Below are positions 57,733 through 64,000 of a stretch of 64,000 nt of DNA, in pieces. The notes under the pieces were generated by a model that saw nothing but the letters and a program-made list of their open reading frames with translations, had not been told where the DNA came from and ran no database searches. Each line of letters starts with the position of its first letter. Within the stretch, counting starts at the first letter, position 1. Source of the DNA: Planctomycetales bacterium (GTDB lineage Bacteria; Planctomycetota; Planctomycetia; Pirellulales; Pirellulaceae); contig JAGQOY010000013.1 of NCBI GenBank assembly GCA_020427005.1, positions 1-64,000 of the forward strand. The letters run 5' to 3'. Both the position numbers and the translations under genes were made by a program.

Positions 57733-59178
57733 TTACGCGGGTACTTCGAACGCCACCAGCGTATTGTGGGCATTTTCCAGTACTCCAGTACCCGTCACAA
57801 AGACCACACGATCTCCCGGAAGCAACATTTTATTATTCCGCCCCCATGCGGTGACTACATCCATTAGCTGCTGGGGCCCTTCAATGGCATCCACTTTGAG
57901 CGGCATGATCCCCCAAAACAAACTCATCCGCCTGAGGGCCACTGGATTATCTGAGATCCCAAGCGTAGGTATGACGCTACGTTGCTTACTCTTGACCCAA
58001 GCCGTGCCCCCGGATCGGCTGGCTACCACAACCAACTTGGCCCCTATGGATTCAGCAATGCTGGAGGCATTGTATGTCACTGCTGCCGTAATGGGATGTA
58101 CTTGCTCCAAATGAGCAACACGCAATCGCGAAGGCTCTGCGGGAATAAGTTGCTCAGCGTATAACATGATGCGATTCATCGTGCTTACAGCGTCGACCGG
58201 AAATTGCCCAATCGCAGTTTCCCCGCTAAGCATACATGCATCGGCACCGTCCAAAACTGCGTTGGCCACATCCGACGCCTCTGCTCGGGTCGGCCTTCGA
58301 TTGGCATGCATGCTCTCCAACATCTGCGTGGCCACAATCACCGGTTTCAACTGTTCACGACAAACTTGAATGATCCGTTTTTGAGCCACTGGAGTTTGAG
58401 CAACATCAATCTCTACCCCCAAATCACCTCGGGCAACCATAACTCCATCTGCAGCCCGTACGATGTCCTCCAATTGATCCAGGGCTTCACGTTTTTCGAT
58501 CTTAGCTATCACGAGCGCCGCCGACTCCAAGGATGTCAACAAATTCTTTAGCGAAGCCACATCTTGAGCGGTACGTACAAAACTCAAACTGATGAAATCG
58601 ATGTCATTTTTGGCAGCCCATATGGCATTGTCGACATCCTCTTTACGCATGGCAGTGACACTGAGTTTCACCCCTGGTAAGTTGATCCCTTGGCGGGATC
58701 GAATGATACCACTCGTCAGCACCTTACAACGAACTGAGTCGGTATTTTTGGAGATAGCTTGCAAGCTGATCGTACCATCTGCCAACATAATTTGATCATC
58801 AACCGATACTTCATCCACCAACCTTGGATAAGTACTACAAAGTTCCTGCGGCTGCTGACATTCATCGCCGCGGATGAATACCAATTCATCACCAATTTCA
58901 ACTTGCAGGGCCTCATCTTTGAGTTGCCCTAGGCGAATTTTCGGACCGGCAAGGTCCAGCAACACGGCCACAGCATAACCTGTAATTTCGCGAACCTTGC
59001 GTATGCGACTTAGGAGTTCATCGAAATCCGCCTGACAACCATGAGCGGCATTGATACGGAAAACGTCCACACCGGCCTCAACCAGTTCCACCAATGTTTC
59101 CATTTCGCGGCTTGCCGGTCCAATGGTGGCCACAATTTTCGAACGCGCTTCGGTTGTGTATGGTCGTGGCGGTTTCAT
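57733..59178 (-). CDS. pyk: Pyruvate kinase
   Basis: 481-residue pyruvate kinase, the last step of glycolysis, transferring phosphate from phosphoenolpyruvate to ADP. The N-terminus has KIVATIGPASRE and FRINAAHG, the active-site region is VMVARGDLGVEI and ATQMLESM, and DVANAVLDGADACMLSGETAIG is intact. The C-terminal domain (allosteric site region) ends FVTGTGVLENAHNT. The ATG has AGAGGG 8 bases upstream. It is a single gene, convergent with the kinase gene. Confidence 0.95.
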   Translation of the reverse strand: MKPPRPYTTEARSKIVATIGPASREMETLVELVEAGVDVFRINAAHGCQADFDELLSRIRKVREITGYAVAVLLDLAGPKIRLGQLKDEALQVEIGDELVFIRGDECQQPQELCSTYPRLVDEVSVDDQIMLADGTISLQAISKNTDSVRCKVLTSGIIRSRQGINLPGVKLSVTAMRKEDVDNAIWAAKNDIDFISLSFVRTAQDVASLKNLLTSLESAALVIAKIEKREALDQLEDIVRAADGVMVARGDLGVEIDVAQTPVAQKRIIQVCREQLKPVIVATQMLESMHANRRPTRAEASDVANAVLDGADACMLSGETAIGQFPVDAVSTMNRIMLYAEQLIPAEPSRLRVAHLEQVHPITAAVTYNASSIAESIGAKLVVVASRSGGTAWVKSKQRSVIPTLGISDNPVALRRMSLFWGIMPLKVDAIEGPQQLMDVVTAWGRNNKMLLPGDRVVFVTGTGVLENAHNTLVAFEVPA

Positions 59179-59518
59179 TTGCTCTTCCCTCTGAGATTTG
59201 ACTTCCTAAACACTCTCTGATATCAACGACCATATGCTGTTAATGAAAACATATTCTGCCATCTGTTTGTAACTAATGAGGTACCATACTAGAAGTACAC
59301 CAATGGATAGAATTCCGTGAATTCCCCTCGCGGTGCGACTAAAACAGATACCTAATCCTGAGTTTTGGTTCTGCCTAGCAACGTTAGCTGTCAACGTGGC
59401 TTACTCTACTTTCATCTCAGTTTCCGTTCTTTGTCAGAATCCAGTGCTTGATGGTGAAAAATGCAGTGGTTAGGAATTACAATCTCCTGATCGCTACAAT
59501 TTTCTGTGAGATGCTACT
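59179..59518. other. Intergenic region between pyk and the DUF4159 gene
   Basis: About 340 bases between divergent genes, so both promoters should lie here. No gene, repeat or hairpin recognised. Confidence 0.4.
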
Positions 59519-60382
59519 ATGCCACTTAGGGACAAATCACGAGGCCTTCAATGGATATGCCCTATTATTCTTTCTGTGGCATTGCTCCAGAACGCTGCGT
59601 TGGCACAACCGCGTGGCAGGCAATTTGGAGGGCGCCGCGCGGACTTTTCTCAAATTGATCGAAGCCAGTTTCCGATGTGGTCGACGGATGAAGGATTCGC
59701 CGACGATGTATTTACGTTCGTGCGTATCAAAACGGCGCCACGTTGGAATCAGTCCTCCAATCGTGACTGGACTGCGGACTACCCGGATGCAGATTTTTAC
59801 TTTTCGTGGCGTCTACATCAACTCACATCTATCCAAGTAAATCCTAATCCAATTACCCTGGAGCTAACCGACCCAAAACTAGTGGATTACCCTTTTGTGT
59901 TTCTAGCAGCTCCTCAGTCTGTTGACTGGACGCCTGAGGAAGTCGTTGCACTAAGGCGGTATCTGTTGAACGGCGGCTTCATGATGTGTGACGAATTCTT
60001 CGGCTCGATACAATGGAACCTCTTTCACGAACAACTGAAACGGCTCTTTCCAGAATTTGAACCCGTCGAACTAAGTTTGTCGCATGAAATCTTTCACACG
60101 GTCTATGACTTCGACTTTGTACCACAGGTTACCGCCATCCACTTTTGGCAACGGTATGGCGTCACTTACCATCCCGTTGCAGGTACCGAGTACGACCATG
60201 CCCCTCATTTTTTTGGACTTCACGATGCTCACGGTCGCATGATGATGCTCATCTGTCATAACAACGATTTACAAGATGGCTGGGAGCGTGAGGGAGAAGA
60301 CAAAGAGTTTTTTGAACGCTTTAGCGTTAAACAATCCTATCCCATGGGCATCAACATCGTTACCTATGCACTGTCACACTAA
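59519..60382 (+). CDS. DUF4159 domain-containing secreted protein
   Basis: 287-residue exported protein of DUF4159, found in planctomycetes and verrucomicrobia. The signal peptide (CPIILSVALLQNAALAQ) ends near residue 30. The domain contains DFYFSWRLHQLTSIQVNPNP, VFLAAPQSVDWTPEEVVALRRYLLNGGFMMCDEFFG and HEIFHTVYDF, matching the ThuA/GATase-like fold in which a Rossmann strand is followed by GG. The catalytic role is unknown. It is followed by the sulfatase gene after only 12 bases, so the two form an operon and could act on the same polysaccharide. Confidence 0.88.
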   Translation: MPLRDKSRGLQWICPIILSVALLQNAALAQPRGRQFGGRRADFSQIDRSQFPMWSTDEGFADDVFTFVRIKTAPRWNQSSNRDWTADYPDADFYFSWRLHQLTSIQVNPNPITLELTDPKLVDYPFVFLAAPQSVDWTPEEVVALRRYLLNGGFMMCDEFFGSIQWNLFHEQLKRLFPEFEPVELSLSHEIFHTVYDFDFVPQVTAIHFWQRYGVTYHPVAGTEYDHAPHFFGLHDAHGRMMMLICHNNDLQDGWEREGEDKEFFERFSVKQSYPMGINIVTYALSH

Positions 60383-60394
60383 GGCAACCCTCCC

Positions 60395-61807
60395 ATGCAC
60401 ATCCTCCACCTAACGAAACGACGTAAGAATGCTGGACTCTGGATACTGATTCTGGCCATGGTCATCGGATCAAGTTCCTGGCTGAAGGCTGCACAGCCAC
60501 CCAACTTCATCGTTGTCTTTTGTGATGACTTAGGATACGGAGATTTGGGATGCTTTGGTCACCCTACAATCAAGACACCCAACCTGGATCAAATGGCACG
60601 CGAAGGAATGCGTTGGCTACAGTTCTATGCGGCCGCAGAAGTTTGCACCCCCAGTCGCGCAGCCTTGATGACTGGACGATTGCCACCTCGAACCGGCATG
60701 TGCAGTAACAATCGACGCGTCCTATTTCAGGACTCCCAAGGTGGCTTGCAAGGCTCCGAAATTACGTTGGCTGAAATGCTCAGAGATGCAGGTTACCGAA
60801 CGGCCTGTGTTGGCAAATGGCATCTAGGGCATCATCCTCAATTCCTCCCAACTTCCCATGGCTTTGACAGCTACTTTGGCATCCCATATTCCAATGACAT
60901 GGATCGTGTAGCCGAAGCGCCCAAAGGTGCCACCGCGATTTTTGAGCCTCGAAGTTCTTACTTCAACGTGCCGCTCATGCGTGATACGGCGGTTGTTGAG
61001 CGGCCCGCGGATCAAACAACATTGACTCGACGCTATACCGAGGCCGCGTTGGAGTTCATTCAACGACCAAGCAACAAGCCGTTTTTTCTGTACCTCGCAC
61101 AGACCATGCCTCATGTACCGCTATTTCGCAGTCCAGAGTTTGAAGGCCACAGTTTGCGTGGCTTGTATGGCGACGTAGTCGAAGAAGTTGACTGGAGCGT
61201 TGGCCAGATTTTGTCTGTCCTTAGGGAAACTGGCCAAGCCGAAAATACTTGCGTCGTTTTTACTAGCGATAACGGTCCCTGGTTGAGCCAAAAATCACAC
61301 GGTGGCTCGGCAGGACTGTTGCGCGAAGGCAAAGGCACCACGTGGGAGGGTGGCATGAGAGAACCAACCATCATGTGGTGGCCGGAACACATTCCTGCCA
61401 ACACCTCCACCGCAGCTTTGGGCTGTACTACAGATCTCATGGCCACGTTTGCTGCGCTGACTGGCGCAAAACTCCCCACAGATCGCACGCTGGATAGCTT
61501 CGACCTCAGTCCAGTTATGTTAGGCCAGCCGGCAACCCCGCGGCAAGAAATGTACTATTATCGAGGCTTTGAATTGATGGCGGTCCGCAATGGACCTTGG
61601 AAGGTGCATTATCAAATCCAGGGCTCCTATGGCACAGAACCTAGACAGCTTACGAAGTGTGAGCCGCCTGAACTTTATCACTTGGAAAACGATCCATCCG
61701 AAAGATACAACCTATCTGCTGAACACCCGGAAATTCTTACACAAATCTCTCAGCTTGTTGCCACCCACCAGGCTCACATGCAGCCTGCACCCAGCCAGCT
61801 CGAATGA
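60395..61807 (+). CDS. Secreted Cys-type sulfatase
   Basis: 470-residue sulfatase. The signal peptide (WILILAMVIGSSSWLKAAQ) ends near residue 33. The fold begins with FIVVFCDDLGYGDLGCFG, where Asp44-Asp45 bind calcium. The active-site formylglycine precursor is Cys84 in CTPSRAALMTGR, so a formylglycine-generating enzyme is needed; none is in this window. GKWHLGHH and SDNGPWLS provide further metal and substrate residues. Planctomycetes encode many such enzymes to desulfate marine polysaccharides. It is coupled to DUF4159 12 bases upstream. Confidence 0.95.
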   Translation: MHILHLTKRRKNAGLWILILAMVIGSSSWLKAAQPPNFIVVFCDDLGYGDLGCFGHPTIKTPNLDQMAREGMRWLQFYAAAEVCTPSRAALMTGRLPPRTGMCSNNRRVLFQDSQGGLQGSEITLAEMLRDAGYRTACVGKWHLGHHPQFLPTSHGFDSYFGIPYSNDMDRVAEAPKGATAIFEPRSSYFNVPLMRDTAVVERPADQTTLTRRYTEAALEFIQRPSNKPFFLYLAQTMPHVPLFRSPEFEGHSLRGLYGDVVEEVDWSVGQILSVLRETGQAENTCVVFTSDNGPWLSQKSHGGSAGLLREGKGTTWEGGMREPTIMWWPEHIPANTSTAALGCTTDLMATFAALTGAKLPTDRTLDSFDLSPVMLGQPATPRQEMYYYRGFELMAVRNGPWKVHYQIQGSYGTEPRQLTKCEPPELYHLENDPSERYNLSAEHPEILTQISQLVATHQAHMQPAPSQLE

Positions 61808-61940
61808 GGTTTTGCTGTGTTTCACAATTTGCCGCTAACTCAATTGCACTTCCTTGCCAGTGACACTGGTTAATAAGCAGTAATTGTGACCATTGTTGAT
61901 TTTCAAGTAAGTGAAACGGTCGAGAAACGCTAAGGTATCG

Positions 61941-63254
61941 TCACTGCCTAGAATTTGGCGCAATCCGACGCATGAAGTATGCTACCGCTAGAAAGAGTGC
62001 TATCACTGAAAGGGTTGAACCACATATCAGGGTCCCTAGGTACTGTGGCAGTATGACGTTGGGATTGGGAAATGTGTTTCGGAAAATCAAGACGGTGGAA
62101 TAACCCAAGTAGCCGATCGCGTCTGCCAAGTACATTAGAAATCCCAAGTTACTTGGACGATCAGAAATGGCAACCAAACGTTCAAAGATTGTCGTATGGA
62201 AAGCAACATAGGGTACATATAGACCGATTCCGCACAAAACCATGAATGTCATGGCAGAGACCCAGCCAGCAGATTGACCAATCGAAGCTATTATTACCAA
62301 GGCAAATGCCAAGCACATGGCAGTTATTGTCAAGCGTAGGGCAGATATATTGTTGGGAATCCAAATCATGAAAGCATGGAAGCCCGTAACCAGAATGGCT
62401 ACCCAAAACTCAGAAATTGCGAACACAGAAGGCATCTCAGCCATTCCCATGTCACGCCAAATTTCTACCGCAAAATCATCGCGGGCCGTTCGCATAATGG
62501 TGACAGCAGAGTAAACAATGATTAACAAGGTCAGCCCGGGCCAAAACGCAACCAGAAAATTGCGTCTCTCGGCTGAAGTCATCTCCCGTCGGGCAGCCCG
62601 CATGGCAATATCCTGTCTTGTGGGTGGAGGTGTCTTACTTAACAGCCAAGTCGATGCAAAAAGAGGTGCGAAAAACAAACATCCCACGATGGCAGGCATC
62701 CAGTATTCGCTAATCCCTCCTGAAACAATTAACCACTGGCCAATAGATTTGACGACACCGGATGCCATGATGAAACTGGCGCACAAGGCTGCCGAAAGCG
62801 CTTCGGTTTGACGTCGGCCTTCCAAATATGCGAGCACCAACCCAAAGACCATTCCCAGTGGTAAGCCATTGAGTACCATGGCTATGATTTTCAATGGTAT
62901 TGGCAGGATGGCAAACCCGAGAAGCGCTAGCTCGGCCATCACAATCAGGCCGATGATCGCTCTACCACGGTTTCTGGCCGGCATTTCGGAGATAACTTTG
63001 ATGCCAATAAACTTAGCTGCCATGTAGCCTAAAAGCTGAGCGACTACCAAAGTTGACTTAAGCCCCAGGTGCAACCATTGTTCATTTGCGAATGTCCCAG
63101 CCGTAAAGGGCTTGCGAAACCCATGCATGCAAAAATAAGTTGCGAAGGCCGCTATTGCCGCAACAAACAAAGGTCCCAGTTCTCCCTTCGGAGGCACACT
63201 GTGAGCAGCATCGGTGCTGGTAGAGTGGTAAGGGAGTTCAATGCGATCAGACAT
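61941..63254 (-). CDS. MFS-type transporter, DUF5690-like
   Basis: 437-residue integral membrane protein with about 12 hydrophobic segments. The first follows a short soluble N-terminus (GPLFVAAIAAFATYFCMHGFRKPF), and the middle cytoplasmic loop (residues 220-245: RQDIAMRAARREMTSAERR) separates two halves as in the major facilitator superfamily. LYVPYVAFHTTIFERLVA and SNLGFLMYLADAIGYLGYS near the C-terminus resemble DUF5690. The substrate is unknown. ATG with AAGGA 5 bases upstream. It is convergent with the sulfatase gene. Confidence 0.8.
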   Translation of the reverse strand: MSDRIELPYHSTSTDAAHSVPPKGELGPLFVAAIAAFATYFCMHGFRKPFTAGTFANEQWLHLGLKSTLVVAQLLGYMAAKFIGIKVISEMPARNRGRAIIGLIVMAELALLGFAILPIPLKIIAMVLNGLPLGMVFGLVLAYLEGRRQTEALSAALCASFIMASGVVKSIGQWLIVSGGISEYWMPAIVGCLFFAPLFASTWLLSKTPPPTRQDIAMRAARREMTSAERRNFLVAFWPGLTLLIIVYSAVTIMRTARDDFAVEIWRDMGMAEMPSVFAISEFWVAILVTGFHAFMIWIPNNISALRLTITAMCLAFALVIIASIGQSAGWVSAMTFMVLCGIGLYVPYVAFHTTIFERLVAISDRPSNLGFLMYLADAIGYLGYSTVLIFRNTFPNPNVILPQYLGTLICGSTLSVIALFLAVAYFMRRIAPNSRQ

Positions 63255-63400
63255 ACCATTCCTTCTTGGTCACAAGCCCCTCCTCCCTTGATTAATACAC
63301 ATTAGGAAGCCAGAATCGCCAACAAACCAATGGAGACTCTAGAATGTTCAATTCTGAGATGAGTCCTTCAACATGCCGCTATTGCGGGATCCGCATTGCG

Positions 63401-64000
63401 TTAACGATCACCGTAGATTGGTGGCGTCCAATCCGCCGGTAGCCTTCCCTGCGGCTTGACACCATACGCTGTCGCAGGAATGGGATGACGCGCTGGATCT
63501 AGTAGGGGCTGTGCATCAGGCAGATGTCGGATGCGCATGTTTTTGTACTGAACTTTCATGGCTGGTCCCACGTGTACTTGAACTGCCAACACACCTTCCA
63601 ATGCTCTTCCCGCTTGATCAAAATCCACAAGATCGGCTGTCAATTGCCCATCAATCCAATGCTGATGATGGTTTCCGTCGACTAGTACCCGATAATCGTG
63701 CCATTGATCGGGTTCAAACTCGTGCACCGGAAAAGTACCTACAACCCAAGGTTGGCCACTCTCATCCACGATGACTTGTTCACCCGTGTGAGACAGAATT
63801 CGCCTACCACGCTCCTCATACAGCATTCCGTTGTAATCTGGCCTATCGGCGACGACATCGCATTGATAACCACTCACAATATCCAACCCCAACTCGGGAC
63901 GTGACTGACCCCGATATTGAATGCCACTGTTGCCTCCCGCACTGATTTTTACTTGTACGCGAAGTTCAAAATTTCGAATGGTGGAATCCTTCCAAGTAAT
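63401..64000 (-). CDS. DUF1080 (3-keto-disaccharide hydrolase) domain protein, partial
   Basis: The 3' part of a gene that continues past the right edge of the window; 199 codons are visible. The reading frame is open to base 64000, and the first visible residues ITWKDSTIRNFELRVQVKIS, then SGGNSGIQYR, are the start of a DUF1080 domain. Later segments are GQPWVVGTFPVHEFEPDQWHDY, NHHQHWIDGQLTADLVD and QVQYKNMRIRHL, the jelly-roll strands typical of the family, which is related to glucanases. The start, signal peptide and first half of the protein are not in the window. Confidence 0.85.
   Translation of the reverse strand: MTWKDSTIRNFELRVQVKISAGGNSGIQYRGQSRPELGLDIVSGYQCDVVADRPDYNGMLYEERGRRILSHTGEQVIVDESGQPWVVGTFPVHEFEPDQWHDYRVLVDGNHHQHWIDGQLTADLVDFDQAGRALEGVLAVQVHVGPAMKVQYKNMRIRHLPDAQPLLDPARHPIPATAYGVKPQGRLPADWTPPIYGDR

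Noticed and set aside
59448-59840. 130-codon plus-strand frame overlapping the DUF4159 gene
   Set aside because: Out of frame with a well-supported domain protein and without family resemblance.

Overview
The window looks like the chromosome of a planctomycete, most likely of the Pirellulaceae/Rhodopirellula type. The grounds are gene families typical of that phylum: a paired DUF1549/DUF1553 and DUF1501 secreted protein system, a TAT-exported Gfo/Idh/MocA oxidoreductase, a Cys-type sulfatase, a DUF1080 domain protein, a PEP-CTERM protein with beta-strand repeats, and an ECF sigma factor overlapping a membrane Ser/Thr kinase. TTG and GTG starts are frequent and many genes lack a clear Shine-Dalgarno site. 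No rRNA, tRNA, CRISPR array, insertion sequence or prophage was recognised.

Layout. 0-12 kb: oxidoreductase, SWIM/SNF2 helicase, RDD membrane protein, the DUF1549/1553-DUF1501 pair, and an RlmI-like methyltransferase. 12-20 kb: secreted VOC protein, BLUF photosensor, a hairpin-rich non-coding stretch of 1.2 kb, a Cys-rich secreted protein, the glnB-glnD nitrogen-signalling operon, and a PduO-type adenosyltransferase. 20-31 kb: Nudix hydrolase, DUF2891 protein, a transglutaminase-fold lipoprotein lacking two catalytic residues, a sugar/surface cluster (three minus-strand genes and a divergent GT4), and the PEP-CTERM protein. 31-45 kb: RRM protein with a clear terminator, alaS, an HtrA/DegP-like protease, recA, two tandem membrane-anchored vWA paralogues, a possible secretin-like protein, and a ketoacyl-synthase homologue without its nucleophile. 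45-52 kb: the translation/transcription block nusA-infB-rbfA, a degenerate endonuclease-III-fold protein with a histone-H1-like tail, and yebC. 52-64 kb: leuA behind a leucine-rich leader peptide and terminator, a FixJ-type regulator divergent from the ECF sigma/kinase pair, pyruvate kinase, DUF4159 protein and sulfatase, an MFS transporter, and a partial DUF1080 gene running off the end.

The most distinctive observation is the region upstream of leuA. A 21-codon reading frame with six leucine codons is followed by a G-run and then by a strong hairpin with a T-tract, just before a GTG start. This is the arrangement of a classical transcription attenuator. Three other genes keep a recognisable fold but have lost catalytic residues: the FabF-like protein (Cys to Glu, His to Asn), the HhH-GPD protein (Lys to Phe, Asp to Ser) and the transglutaminase-like lipoprotein (Cys to Ser, His to Gly). 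An intergenic repeat family built on a CCCTCCCAA...TTGGGAGGG dyad recurs across the window.
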